Of a DNA stretch of 50,000 nucleotides, positions 9,417 to 19,312 are shown one piece after another. Position 1 is the first letter of the stretch; each line of letters begins with the position of its first letter. Location of the stretch: NCBI GenBank assembly GCA_905221605.1, contig CAJNDS010002660.1:12501-62500 (forward strand), read 5' to 3'. Under the pieces are notes generated by a model. That model was given only the letters and a program-made list of their open reading frames with translations. It made no database searches and was not told where the DNA came from. Source of the DNA: Symbiodinium natans. Lineage: Eukaryota; Sar; Dinophyceae; Suessiales; Symbiodiniaceae. The position numbers were made by a program, and so were the translations under genes.

Positions 9417-9870
9417 CCTCTGAACACCCTTGCGCTGCAGGCACGGCCAGGGGGGCATTTGATGGCCATACCTGGATGCGAGACGCCTCTTGGACTGAGA
9501 GTCTTAGGGTTTCAGGGTGATCTTAGGGGGTCTTAGGGTAAGAGGGTTTTGGGGTTTTAGGGTCTCAGGGTCTCAGGGTTTTAGTGTCTCAGAGTTTTAG
9601 AGTCTTAGGGTTTTAGGGTTGTAGGGTTTTAGGGTTTCAGGGTTTTCGGGTTTAGGGGTTTAGGGGTTTAGGTTTAAGAGCTCTGCGGGCTTAAGGCTCA
9701 GGGGATGAGGGATCAAGATGTAGGGCTTCAGGGTCAGGTGTAAAGGGGTGCCCCTATTTTTGGAAACCTTCCCTGAACCTCAGAAGGGTTTAGGGTTTAG
9801 GGTTTGGGGTTGAGGGTTTGTTAGGGTTTAGGGTTTAGGGCAGATCTCCAGAGTTGTTCTCCCCACCTCA
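9417..9870. other. Telomere-like stretch with a possible short exon
   Basis: After GCGCTGCAG (9440) two frames are open for about 20 codons, one reading RGAFDGHTWMRDASWTES. The rest is degenerate TTTAGGG-like sequence (9505-9680, 9780-9840). No phase partner was found. Confidence 0.3.
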
Positions 9871-9887
9871 GCGCTCTCTCACGCCAG

Positions 9888-9937
9888 CACCCGGATGACT
9901 GCAACCACTACATCAGCTTCAAGGCGCGATGCACAGG
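9888..9937 (+). CDS. Candidate exon ending in a telomeric donor
   Basis: After TCTCACGCCAG the frame reads HPDDCNHYISFKARCT and ends ACA GG before GTTTAGGGTTTAGGG (phase 2). Downstream, either splicing of 20 bp (9938-9957) or exact loss of 21 bp leaves an open frame; the latter gives a hydrophobic tail like a membrane segment (ILYSNLLATFAFMYVASIAL). Unresolved; no family recognised. Confidence 0.4.
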
Positions 9938-10081
9938 GTTTAGGGTTTAGGGTTTAGGGTGTATTTTATACTCGAACCTCCTTGCCACTTTTGCCTTCAT
10001 GTATGTTGCATCTATCGCACTCAAGCCCTCTGAGACAAAAAGGTAGAAGTGCGCCTGTGTTTCATGGCTTAACGGATTGCA

Positions 10082-10735
10082 TTGGTGGATTTCCCAAACT
10101 ATATAGGTTATCAGCCGCATGAGCTCGCTTCATGCAGCTGTGAGGCCGCTTGCCCAAGTGAGGGGGGCAGTAAACTCTCACACGCTTGCCCAAGTGAGGG
10201 GGGCCGTAAACTCTCACGCGCTTGCCCAAGTGAGGGGGGCAGTAAACTCTCACGCGCTTGCCCAAGTGAGGGGGGTAGTAAACTCTCACATGCCGCCCGA
10301 GTAGTCAAAAGCTCGGACCAGTCACAAACGTGGCTGTGCAAAAAAAAAAGGTTGTCTGTAACTCATGAGCGCCTAACTACGGGGGCAAGGTGGCTCACAC
10401 CTCCGGGCCATGAGACAGACGTGCCATGCCAGCAGAACGTAATCTCTGAAGAGGGGGGTGTAGAAGTTATGTGCTTCCTCAATCACGTTTCTGCAAAAGT
10501 CCTGTGCCGGTTTCCCTTAAGACCGGCGCGTTCCCTCCGATGTGTGCAGCGCAATCCTGTTGCATGCACGGGGGTGAGGTGGGAACAAAACTCTCAAGCC
10601 GCCCAAAAGGGTTGGCCGTATCGCTTCAGAGCAGATTGGCGGTTATGCCAATCTACATATAAACCCTACAAGGGCCCCTGTGCCCTGAGAAAGATACAGC
10701 CCTACTCCCTAAGGGCCCCAGACCCCAAAGCCTAG
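10082..10735 (+). CDS. Doubtful 217-codon frame containing the 36-bp repeat
   Basis: One open frame crosses the minisatellite and continues 145 codons beyond it. The start used is not ATG, codon use is unbiased and the other frames and strand are also open over the repeat. It may be non-coding. Cys and basic residues are frequent. No family recognised. Confidence 0.2.
   Translation: MVDFPNYIGYQPHELASCSCEAACPSEGGSKLSHACPSEGGRKLSRACPSEGGSKLSRACPSEGGSKLSHAARVVKSSDQSQTWLCKKKRLSVTHERLTTGARWLTPPGHETDVPCQQNVISEEGGVEVMCFLNHVSAKVLCRFPLRPARSLRCVQRNPVACTGVRWEQNSQAAQKGWPYRFRADWRLCQSTYKPYKGPCALRKIQPYSLRAPDPKA
10148..10291. repeat. 36-bp minisatellite, four copies
   Basis: Four copies with exact 36-bp spacing (starts 10148, 10184, 10220, 10256). 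Because 36 is a multiple of three, plus and minus frames read as 12-residue repeats (ACPSEGGSKLSH on the plus strand). A degenerate fifth copy is visible near 10578-10605. Confidence 0.95.
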
Positions 10736-10890
10736 GATCTGAGCCTAAAATCCTTCAACTCTCAAGTCGTCCATGAAACCACATAAGCAGCTCCTTCTAA
10801 GTCCTGAACCCTAAACCCCTAACCCCTAACCCCTAAACCCTAAATCGGGTACCCGACTGAAGGTGCCTGCCGAAACTACAGGGGGGGGGG
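10736..10890. other. Unassigned stretch with a G-run
   Basis: Short telomere-like tract (10805-10845) followed by a run of about 15 G at 10880-10895. No exon seen. Confidence 0.4.
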
Positions 10891-10899
10891 GGGGGAGGG

Positions 10900-11112
10900 A
10901 TGCACGGGCGCGTGCTCAGGCCCGGTTTCGGTTTCTGTGACTGGGTGCCTTTCTACAACCAGCCTGAGGAGCGAAACGGGTGGCTTCTTTACGCCAGCGA
11001 CCGCGAAGATGCGGAGGCACTTTGCGCTTACTACGGCTTCCGCCCGTGCAAGGCGCGCAACTGCGTTCGGAAGGCGCGCTCGGAGTACGGCTTGTGTTGG
11101 CCTTGCTGGAAG
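10900..11112 (+). CDS. Candidate first exon with a Cys4 zinc-binding motif
   Basis: From ATG 10900 the frame is open with GC-rich third positions. Residues 47-65 read PCKARNCVRKARSEYGLCWP, i.e. C-x4-C-x10-C-x2-C, followed by Trp-Lys: a plausible treble-clef or zinc-ribbon-like finger. The coding part probably ends at AAG|GTCAGG (11112) or GTCAG|GTATGA (11117). Downstream is telomeric (11190-11280). The 35-residue aromatic N-terminal part is unassigned. Partners not found, so the protein is incomplete. Confidence 0.55.
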
Positions 11113-11189
11113 GTCAGGTATGAACCTTGGCGTGGTCGTGAGCTGCCGAAAGTGCTGACGAGTTTCCGACGCCCTAATTTTTTCCGACC

Positions 11190-12206
11190 CTACACCCTAA
11201 ACCCTACACGCTAAACCCTAAACCCTAAACCCTAAACCCTAAACCCTAAACCCTAAATAAACCCTAAACCCTAAACCCTACATTGTGAAGACTAAGGCCT
11301 GAGTCTTTTTCGCCCGGCCGTAAAAAGTCTCACGCTTCCTATATATTAGCTCCCTGCTTGAATTCAGCCCTGATCGTCCCTACAAACCCTAAGCCCTAGC
11401 CCAAAGCCCTAAACCCGAAAACCCTCAAAGATCTAAACCCGCCAGGCCAAAACCTAAAGCAGCAAATCCCTAAACCCTAAACCCTAAACCCAAAACCCTG
11501 AACCCTAAACCCTAAACCCTAAACCCTACACCCCAATCCCTAAAACAAAAAATCCCTAAACCCCACCAAAGCCTCAAGCCCCAAAGCCCTAGGAGGCCGA
11601 GAAGATCCACTACCCCCTAAGTTACGGAACCCTCGAAGCCCTCGACAGTAGCAACCCCAAACCCTAGCCCTAAACCCTAAACCCTAAACCCTAAACCCTA
11701 AACCCTAAACCCTAAACCCTAAACCCTAAACCCTAAACCCTAAACCCTAAACCCTAAACCCTAAACCCTATGCATCCTGGCCCCTGTACACCCGAAACCC
11801 TAAACCCTAAACCCTAAACCCTTAAACCCCAAACCCTAAACCCTAAACCCTAAACCCTGTACACCTACACCCGAAAGAACGCGCCCTGCAAACCCTAAAC
11901 GCTCCCTCAAAGAAGCAGGTAGGGCAGAGCATCGCACGTCTGCCACATGCGCAGGCCTGGTTAGGGTTTGGGGTTTAGGGTTTAGGGTTTAGGGTTTGGG
12001 GTTAGGGTTTAGGGTTTAGGGTTTGGGGTTTCGGGTTTAGGGTTTCGGGTTTAGGGTTTAGGGTTTGGGGTTTAGGGTTTAGGGTTTGGGGTTTAGGGTT
12101 TAGGGTTTAGGGTTTCGGGTTTAGGGTTTAGGGTTTAGGGTTTAGGGCTTAGGCCCCCTTCCTTAAGAACCCTCTGAGTTAATGGTTAGATCTTCCGGGG
12201 TTTTAG
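11190..12206. other. Telomere-repeat belt in both orientations
   Basis: CCCTAAA arrays at 11193-11281, 11657-11770 and 11803-11860, then TTTAGGG arrays with TTTGGGG and TTTCGGG variants at 11960-12150. A short island 11926-11968 (VGQSIARLPHAQAW after GAAGCAG, donor TG|GTTAGGG) may be an exon. Orientation flips at about 11900. Confidence 0.6.
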
Positions 12207-12748
12207 GCTCCGAGGCTTACTACAGTGCGATTTGTTGGGGGACCTAAACCCTAAACCCTAAACCCTAAACCCTAAACCCTAAACCCTAAACCCTAAACCC
12301 TAAACCCTAAACCCTAAACCCTAAACCCTAAAGGCGGGGAGGCGGGGCTTTGGCTTCAGATTTCGGGATTCCAGTTTAGTTGTGGAGGTGCGGGAGGCTG
12401 CATCCGAAAATTTAGATGCTCCCCAAGAAGGGCTTAGGGCTTACTCAGGGTTTAGGGTTTAAGGTTTAGGGTTTAGGGTTTGGGTTTTGGGTTTAGGGTT
12501 TAGGGTTTAGGGTTTAGGGTTTAGGGTTCAGGCCCCCTACACCCTAACCGTCTAAAGAAACCTGAACTCTAGGCTTTAGGGCGGGAGCTAAAGCCTAAAG
12601 GAGTATTGTGGGAACCCCCAAAATGGGCCCAACAATGTCGAGGGTGTGCAGTACCACGAGCCGACATGATGACCACTACTGTCCCCTTGCGATCCCTGTA
12701 GAACTCAAGCATAAATCTGCCCACGACACCCATTCAAGCAAAGGCTAA
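12207..12748 (+). CDS. Putative three-exon gene 3' end
   Basis: Exon 1 12207-12240 (SEAYYSAICW, after GGTTTTAG) ends GG|GACCTAAACCC, a GA donor. Exon 2 12360-12449 (after TTGGCTTCAG; FRDSSLVVEVREAASENLDA...) ends TCA GG|GTTTAGGG. Exon 3 12652-12748 (after GGTGTGCAG; TTSRHDDHYCPLAIPVELKH...) ends TAA. All joins are phase 2 and give Gly. Introns contain a CCCTAAA array and a TTTAGGG array respectively. The GA donor is the weakest part. Function unknown. Confidence 0.5.
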
Positions 12749-12885
12749 AACCGTCAAACCCCGAAGCCCTAAACCCTAAAACCCTAAACCCCTGAACCTT
12801 ACACCCCTCAACCCGGAAACCTCTAAACTCTGAACCACTAACCCCTGAAACCCCAAAACCCTGAACCGTTATTGGGTTCCCAGAG

Positions 12886-13006
12886 TACTATCGGGGTCGG
12901 CATAATGACGAACAGTATTCCCTGAATGTCCCTACATATCTGTACTATAATCATAACTCCCGAAACCCCATTCTAATTCTTAAGGCCCCTGTATTAGTCC
13001 CTTTGA
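12886..13006. mobile_element. Dispersed element, family F copy 1
   Basis: Shares the ordered blocks GGGGTCGG, TATTCCCT, TGTACTATAATCATAA, CCATTCTAATTCTTAAGGCC and AGTCCCTTT with 18838-18946 and 19883-20083. Ends form a weak inverted repeat (ACTATCGGGGTC / GGCCCCTGTATTAGT). Confidence 0.6.
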
Positions 13007-13019
13007 ACCCAACTCTGAA

Positions 13020-13417
13020 AAGTGGGTGCAGGGGACAAGGGGTGCTTGCCTTGCGGGCGGGGTTTAGGGTTTAGGGTATAGGGTTTAGGGTCTGGAGTCA
13101 AATGCTTTTGAATTGGGGTTTAGGGATTAGAGGTTTAGTCTTATCGGTTTTACGGGTTGTTCAGATGTAGGTTCGAAGGGTTTGGGGTTGGGGGTTTAGG
13201 TGCATAGGGTTTGGGGATTAGGGCTTAGGTTTAAGGAGATGGGATCCCTTATAGACACCCGTTAAGCAATCATATGGTTCCAAAATACTGCTGAGAAACT
13301 TAGGACACCTAAACCCTAGATCCTAGACCCTAGACCCTAAACCCTACACCCTAATCCTCCTTTTGTGTCAGGACAAGTCCGAGGAGCAGAAAGAGGCTCC
13401 GCTGGGCCGTTCTGCCC

Positions 13418-13448
<31 letters not shown>

Positions 13449-14395
13449 AGAAAAAGGCGTTCAGACTCGTACCCGTAAGGTTGTACCCCTACAGGGGGTT
13501 TTGGGGGTTGTAGAGTTTAGGGTTTAGGGTTTAGGACTCGTACCCCTTTAAGGTGGTACCCCTAGAATCCTCCTAAGATGGCCTTTCTGCTACCTCTAAA
13601 CCGGGTCCCCAAAACCCAAGGGTACAGCCCAAGGGTTGAAGGTTTAGGGTTTAGGGTTTAGGTTTAAAAAAAAATCGAAGCAGTTTGGCCCGAAGCCCTA
13701 AGCCCAAACCGTTCCAGCTACACCCGCAACCCAAGCCCCAAACCCAAGCCCTTCCAGCTACACCCTCAAACCCTAAAACCCTAAACCTCTAGACCTCAAC
13801 CCTAAACCCTGAACCCTAAACCCTAAAGCCCTAAAGCCCTGCACCTCAACTCAACCGAAATAGTGGCGCACGTACGGTGTGCTGACGAAGCCAAAACAAC
13901 CTTACAACCGAGTCGAAGGGAAGGGGCCCCTTCCTCTGAGTAGTCGCGGGCGTCGGGGTGTGGTGTGCCAGCTGTGTTGGGGGTTTTACTAAGGGTTTAG
14001 GGATTTATGGGGTTCAGGGTCTAGGGTTTGGGGTTAGTTTTTTTTTTTTTTTTGGCGGGGGGGGGGGGGGCTTTTCGGGTGTACGGTTGGGGGTTGTACG
14101 AAGCATGTCGTCCCACATGCGAGCCCTCAAGCCCAAGAGGAGTCTCCGAAGCCCCATAGGCCCCGTAACCCGGACAACCCGAACAACTCCAACCCTAAAT
14201 GAACCCTAAATCCTAAACTCCAAACCCATCAATCCTAAACCCTAAACCCTTAACCCTGAAAAGCCCTAAAGCCCTCAAGAGTCCAAACCCTAACTCCGAC
14301 ATCCTAACGCAGTGCCCTGAAGCTTGGAGGGGGGCCGCTTGAGCCCTCAGAAGCCCCCTTGCGTTTCAGGATGCCCAGATCAGGAGGGGCTATTA
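13020..14395. other. Island belt with small unlinked exon candidates
   Basis: Short frames next to splice-like sites: 13374-13416 (DKSEEQKEAPLGRS after TTGTGTCAG, running into a poly-C/poly-A tract at 13416-13450), 13863-13937 (HVRCADEAKTTLQPSRREGA) and 14105-14168 (MSSHMRALKPKRSLRSPIGP, donor GTAACC). Between them lie telomere-like units and a T/G run at 14038-14070. No phase chain was found. Confidence 0.3.
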
Positions 14396-14527
14396 AACCC
14401 TAAACCCTAAACCCTAAACCCTAAACCCTAAACCCTAAACCCTAAACCCTAAACCCTAAACCCTAAACCCTAAACCCTAAACCCTAAACCCTAAACCCTA
14501 AACCCTAAACCCTAAACCCTAAACCCT
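14396..14527. repeat. Pure CCCTAAA array
   Basis: About 18 perfect heptamers with no substitution, which suggests recent addition or homogenisation. It abuts family A copy 2. Confidence 0.95.
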
Positions 14528-14532
14528 ATACG

Positions 14533-14640
14533 GTACTTGAAGGTTCATGGGTAGTTTTAAGTAGGGTTAAAAGTAAGGCAACCGCCATAATGAAGGTACG
14601 TTTGTGCCCTACTCCTAGCTACCCGTGAACCTCCAAGTAG
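14533..14640 (+). mobile_element. Introner-like element, family A copy 2
   Basis: Begins GGTACTTGAAGGTTCATGGG and ends CTACCCGTGAACCTCCAAGTAG, near-perfect inverted repeats. The termini supply GT (14533-14534) and AG, as expected for an element spliced as an intron. Confidence 0.7.
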
Positions 14641-14704
14641 ATCCCGGGGATCAGAAGGCCAAAGATCGACACCCTAAACCCGAAGCCCTGAACCCTAAAC
14701 CCTA

Positions 14705-14779
14705 AGGGTTGATTCTGGAAGGCCAAAGTATCCTACCCTTGATGGCAACTCTGGGCGGAGTCGGATTTTCGGACCCGGA
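14705..14779 (+). CDS. Candidate exon upstream of element B1
   Basis: After CCCTAAG two frames are open (LILEGQSILPLMATLGGVGF or VDSGRPKYPTLDGNSGRSRI) up to CCCGGA|GTAGGCCC, the start of element B1. Frame unresolved. Confidence 0.3.
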
Positions 14780-14889
14780 GTAGGCCCTTATTCCCTCCTT
14801 TTTTAGGGTTCAGGTTTCCTGAGAAGCCCCGTTAAACCAAAAAGGGCACTCTTCTTATTCCTAGGTTACTCTTGGGTCTAAGGGATTAG
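14780..14889 (+). mobile_element. Introner-like element, family B copy 1
   Basis: Starts GTAGGCCCTTATTCCC and ends GGGTCTAAGGGATTAG. Shared internal blocks are AACCAAAAAGGGCAC and TTATTCCTAGGTTACTCTTG. Copy B3 (22628-22732) has the same GTAGGCCC...GGATTAG ends, B5 (28061-28164) is spliced in a phase-consistent model, and diverged copies lie at 17880-18030, 26325-26410 and 28975-29070. Confidence 0.65.
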
Positions 14890-14924
14890 GGTTTACTATA
14901 GCCCCCTTGGGGGATTTTCTTGTT

Positions 14925-15010
14925 TCATGTGTATATAAATACACACCCAAGGGAAAATTTAAGCCCATATTTTTATTGTATATAAATACACACCCAAGAC
15001 AAAATTAAAA
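14925..15010. repeat. Two-copy repeat GTATATAAATACACACCCAAG
   Basis: The 21-bp motif occurs at about 14930 and 14980 with related flanks (GGGAAAATTTAAGCC / GACAAAATTAAAACC). A TATAAATA-like core is visible but nothing ties it to a promoter. Confidence 0.6.
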
Positions 15011-15058
15011 CCAATATTAGTATTGAGGTTCTAAGGGGCATATAGTTTATTGCTCTAG

Positions 15059-15135
15059 GCTTTGAAGTGTTCGAGGGTCTCTTGATGGCACCTGCAGGTA
15101 TCTATGCGATGGATGTTTGGCATGTGCGAAGGCAG
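15059..15135 (+). CDS. Candidate exon
   Basis: Between TTGCTCTAG and CAG|GTCCCTAAACC the frame reads FEVFEGLLMAPAGIYAMDVW then HVRRQ. Phase 1 in, phase 0 out. A very short possible next exon (LLGSGSL) follows at 15233. No family recognised. Confidence 0.4.
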
Positions 15136-15314
15136 GTCCCTAAACCCTAAACCCTAAACCCTAAACCCTAAACCCTAAACCCTGAACCCTGAACCCTGAA
15201 CCCTGAACCCTGAACCTTGAAGCTTTGTGTATTCAGTAGTTGCTGGGATCTGGCTCGCTGCGTAAACCTCGAGACCTAACCTCGCACAACACATTACCCT
15301 TACGTAGCCCCCTG

Positions 15315-15413
15315 TCCTGAAGGTTCATGGATACTTATAAGTGGGGTTATAAGTACCTTTATAGGTTACCTTACTTCTAACCCTACTTGTGACCACCCAT
15401 GAACCTTCAAATG
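15315..15413. mobile_element. Foldback element, family A copy 3
   Basis: CCTGAAGGTTCATGG on the left pairs with CCATGAACCTTCAAATG on the right. Internal CTTATAAGTGGGGTTATAAG forms a further stem. Confidence 0.6.
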
Positions 15414-15753
15414 AGGCCCCTTGGTCCTCCATTCAAGATCGAAGGCACCCTTAGTTACCCAAACCCTGAACACCCGAAACCCTAAACCTGAAACCTAAAC
15501 CCTAAACCCTGAACCCTAAAACCCTAGGGTTTGAACCATGAATCCAGGGTTTAGGGTTTAGGGTTCAGAGTGTTAGGGTATGTCCCCCCCCCCCCCCCCT
15601 AAATGCCCATGTCCCCAAGAACTCAGCTCCCCCAAAGGATGAGTCGCAGGTTTTTGGGTTTGTTTTCGGAGCAGCTTGGGATCTTTGAGACCTTGGGAGG
15701 GGGGACGTTAGGGTTGAGGGTTGAGGGTTTAGGGCATACGGTATAAGGTTTAG

Positions 15754-15809
15754 GGTTGCGACCCCTGATATGTCAGCCATGTTCGCCATGCTGAGCCCAT
15801 TTCCCTGCG
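15754..15809 (+). CDS. Candidate exon entered from a telomeric acceptor
   Basis: After GGTTTAG the frame reads VATPDMSAMFAMLSPFPC and ends G|GTAGGGG (phase 1). Short, no partner assigned. Confidence 0.3.
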
Positions 15810-16562
15810 GTAGGGGTCAGCTCTCCTATCCATCGGAAGTGGAAGTAGAACTATGTCAGTGAGCCAAGGGCCGCGATTCCCTTTTCGTACTCCTATTCCC
15901 AAACCACTATACTGTTAGGGGGGGAGGGACAAAGCCACAAAACGCTTCAAGACCCCGAGACCCTAGACCCTGAACCTCAAGCAAAGCCCTAGCAGGGTCG
16001 GAAGGCGTAGCAGGTAGAGGCTTCCAGACTTGGGGTTTTTCGGTTTGGGGTATATTTCTCCTATATCCCTAATCCCATGCAAAGCTCATCCGACTCCGAA
16101 GTTATTTGGGGAGGTATAAATCAAACGGTGTTCAGAGGTGTTGGGCCAAAACCCTTGACCTCAAAGTGGTGCCCGAATTCGGTTGTCTTTGCTGCTGTTT
16201 TCAGGTTTGGGGCTTTGTGACCCTAAGCCCTAAACCCTAAAGCCTAAACCCTAAACCCTGAACCGCCACTGGAGTACATAAACCAGTTCGAAAACTCCTC
16301 CAAGCCCGCCAGGAAGCGATGTGTGCCGCACTTAGCTGGTGCGTTTCTGAACTCTAAACCCTAAACCCTAACCCTGAACCCTGAACTCTGAACCCTAAAC
16401 TCTACAGGAACTCCAAACCCTCAACCCCTACACCCTAGACCCCGAACTGTTGCAGGTTTATCCGGGTTGCCTACACCTGTTTCAGGGCTGAGGGGATAAT
16501 TCTGGTTTAGGGTTTAGGGTTTAGGATGTAGTCCTATACTACACTGCATACCTTCTTGTCAG
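15810..16562. other. Unassigned stretch with one exon candidate
   Basis: At 16275-16338 a frame YINQFENSSKPARKRCVPHL ends before a good donor CTG|GTGCGT but has only a weak acceptor. Telomere-like units at 16225-16260, 16350-16440 and 16505-16528. Nothing else named. Confidence 0.3.
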
Positions 16563-17795
16563 ACATGGGACATGTACCTGAACTCCCAGACTTGGGCATT
16601 TCTCGAAGGCACCGGCTTACGTCAAGGTCCTCTTAGTAGTGGAAGTCAGGGGGAGTTAGGGTTCGGCATTTGAGCACTAGAAAAGCCCCCTCCTTCAACG
16701 CTCGAAACACCCTCAACACCCTAAACACCCTGAACACCCTGACCACCCTGAACACGCTGAGCACCCTGAACTCCCTGAACACCCCAAAACACCGCAAACA
16801 CCTACACCCTAAACCCTAAAACCCCTCACACCAAGCGAAGACCAAGGCAGGGCTGGTTCCCTGCACCGTACATCCGCGCGGGCGCCTGAGCCGCCTGCCG
16901 ACAGCCCGCGCTGTCCGCGCTGGCCGCGCATGCGAGGATCAAGGGTTCATGGCTTGTTTAGGGTTTAGGGTTTAGGGTTTAGGGTTCAGGGTTCAGGGAG
17001 CTTGAGAACTTTGGAAGCAGGTCCCGTAAAGAGTGCCGTGAAGGCGTTAGAGCAGATGAGGTGCCGAATTTCCGGTGGGTGTTCAAATTTCTCAGGGTGT
17101 GCGCAGTGTCAAAGAGGGGTTTTGGGGCATTTTGCATGTAGTTAGAGTCCTAGAGTATCCTCTATGCACTTAAGTTAACGCAATATGGTTCGCCTTGAGT
17201 TGTCGGGGACATACCATTTCATAGTGCAGGGTTTTGTCGGCTGGCTTCAGGGCTTCAGGCCACTTAAGTCTCTGTGTGTGTGTGTGTCTATTTCTCTATC
17301 TCTATCTCTGTCTCTGTCTCTGTCTCTGTCTCTGTCTCTGTCTCTGTCTCTGTCTCTGTGTCTGTGTCTGTCTCTGTGTGTGAGAGACTGGGTGGGGGGG
17401 TTAGGGTTTAGGCTGGGCTGTGGAGCGTACAGGCTGTGGTGTTCTCGGATGTGCGCAATATTCCTGAAATTTACTAGGGGGTGTTGGAGTGTGTCAGGGC
17501 ATGGCCCCCTAATCACTGAAGGGTCCGGGCTTGTTGCTGAGTTGGAGGGAGGTGCAGTAGAAATTGCGCTGGGTATCACACGATCGCTGAAATCACACCC
17601 GTGGGCATTGAAATTGTACGGTCAGGAAGATATGAGGTAGGGTTTATATTTCTGTTTTTGGTGAGTGGATTATAAGGTTTCTTTTTAATCATATACCCTA
17701 CTTCATATAGGGTTTGGACCGTTTCCTGCTGTAGTACTGGCCTGGGGGACCGGCTGGGAAGCGGAGTGGCCCAGCCCCTGGCTGGCCTCCCCTGA
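16563..17795 (+). CDS. Putative four-exon gene 3' half
   Basis: Exon 1 16563-16626 (after CCTTCTTGTCAG; TWDMYLNSQTWAFLEGTGLR) ends G|GTCCTC, phase 1. Exon 2 16997-17074 (after GGTTCAG; SLRTLEAGPVKSAVKALEQM...) ends G|GTGGGT, phase 1. Exon 3 about 17500-17636 (after GTGTGTCAG; HGPLITEGSGLVAELEGGAV... LYGQEDM) ends AG|GTAGGG, phase 2. Exon 4 17735-17795 (after TGCTGTAG; TGLGDRLGSGVAQPLAGLP) ends TGA. All phases agree. The third intron is AT-rich; the second contains a TCTCTG microsatellite and the first telomeric repeats. Function unknown; exons upstream are not resolved. Confidence 0.55.
17273..17385. repeat. TG and TCTCTG microsatellites
   Basis: A short TG run then about ten TCTGTC-type hexamers. 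It lies in a proposed intron; the Leu-Ser and Arg-Asp polymers read from it are artefacts. Confidence 0.9.
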
Positions 17796-18036
17796 GCTCC
17801 AGCTGAGTGCTCGAAGAAGTGGAAGCTGCTGGCAGGTGAGGGGTCCTACACCAAGCTTATCCAAGGATGCCCAGTAGTACCCGTATTCCCTTTTTGGGGG
17901 GTTTAGGTTCCCTTATAAACCCCTTTAAGCAAAAAAGGGCACCCTTTTTTAAGCCTAGGTTCCTGGGCAGCCTAGTATCTAGGACCCAGAGTAGGCCCTT
18001 CTGTCCCTTTTGAAAGGGCATCCTTTAAGTTCCCAG

Positions 18037-18336
18037 GTTACCTCACGAACGGCTGAAGTGGTCAGTGCATCTACCCACAAGAAGGGCCTACATGCCGTTT
18101 GCGTGGGGTCTATAGGCTATCTGCCTGGGTACTGTGTATCTCAGGGTCCAGGTAATTCAGTTGTCCCTGCTCTAATGGTATCCAATGAGGTTACTCTTGG
18201 AAAGTTCGTGCGCCAAACTGAAAAACGGCATTTCCACATGTCCCCATATAACCCGCATAGTACAGTAATTCTGTCATATAGTTTTAATTTTAAGGTCCCC
18301 CCCCTTTTAGGCATAGGGATTTCCGCTTTCACCTGA
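18037..18336 (+). CDS. Candidate exon, 99 open codons
   Basis: After AAGTTCCCAG the frame VTSRTAEVVSASTHKKGLHA... stays open to a stop at 18336. A donor CCAG|GTAATTCAG at 18151 could end it earlier. It follows a doubled family B relic (17880-18030). No family recognised. Confidence 0.4.
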   Translation, partial: VTSRTAEVVSASTHKKGLHAVCVGSIGYLPGYCVSQGPGNSVVPALMVSNEVTLGKFVRQTEKRHFHMSPYNPHSTVILSYSFNFKVPPLLGIGISAFT

Positions 18337-18570
18337 CAGCTTCGTGTGCTCGAAAGTGGGTGAGCTGTTCCGGATGATGGTCCCTTCTAGCATCGCTGTG
18401 TTAGGGTTTAGGGTTTAGGGTTTTGTAGGGCAGAGAATATTAACACCAGGGCCCATCATCTATGCAGCCCCTCAAAGGATGGATGTGAAGGGCTGTGTTC
18501 TTGTAGCAAGTGCTTTTGGTTTCCGGGCAGCGGCTTGACTCCTGAACCTATTAGAAGCCCTCGTATGCAG

Positions 18571-18633
18571 CATGTGGCTGCGGAAGCCGTCGAGCTCTTA
18601 ATAGGCACGTCCCAGAATGCTTGGAGCACCTGA
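18571..18633 (+). CDS. Candidate terminal exon
   Basis: After CTCGTATGCAG the frame reads HVAAEAVELLIGTSQNAWST then TGA. A 71-codon minus-strand frame overlaps it, so strand is not certain. Confidence 0.35.
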   Translation, partial: HVAAEAVELLIGTSQNAWST

Positions 18634-18837
18634 GAAATGTTCTGGAGCCACCAAAAAAATCCGCAAGTGAATGCATTCCATGCTTTGGGTTCCCTAATCT
18701 AATCCTATGTCGGTATTGCCCAAAATTGGATCCCAATAATGCACCCCAAAACGTCACAGTTCTCATAGCGGGAACCCCGAAACCCTAGTGCCCCACTCGG
18801 GGAACCCGCCGCATCACCCACCTCAGCTCATAAAAGA

Positions 18838-18946
18838 GGGGCCGGAATAATACCTAGTGGTATTCCCTCATGGTTCCTATATATTTGTACTATCATCACC
18901 CCCAAAGCCCTATTCTGATGATTAAGGCCGCTATACTACTCCTTTT
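18838..18946. mobile_element. Dispersed element, family F copy 2
   Basis: Shares GGGGCCGGAATAATA, GGTATTCCCTCATGG, CTATATATTTGTACTATCAT and CCCTATTCTGATGATTAAGG with the other F copies, in the same order and spacing. Confidence 0.6.
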
Positions 18947-19038
18947 CTCAACCCGAGATGCATGAATGAGGATCCCACAGCCCAAGCAACTGTGTCGGCA
19001 GTTTTGGGGTTTAGGGTTTAGGGTGTGGGGTTTGGGGT

Positions 19039-19137
19039 TTAGGGGTTTTGGGTTGGGGTTGCTTTGGATCCTAAAACAAACCGCATGGAGTGTCCTGAGC
19101 GTCCGCTTGAAACGAATCACTTGGCATTATCCTAAAG
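19039..19137 (+). CDS. Candidate exon after telomere-like sequence
   Basis: Open frame ending LWILKQTAWSVLSVRLKRIT... before AAA|GTAGGTGC. The 5' boundary is placed at a TTTAG. Low complexity at the start. Confidence 0.3.
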
Positions 19138-19312
19138 TAGGTGCATCCTGATGTGCCCCAAAATACAAGAACCCTTATTCTAGGAATTCTTATTTGTCGG
19201 GAAAGCGCAAGAACACGGCTCCAGTCGAATTGTCGCTAGGTCGAATTGTCGCCATTGTAGTCAGCTCTCTCTGCCTGATACCCTATATAGCCTAGGAATT
19301 GCCCCAAAACCC

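Noticed and set aside
10148-10291. CRISPR-like array (36-bp period)
   Set aside because: The units are directly tandem with no variable spacers, in a eukaryotic context.
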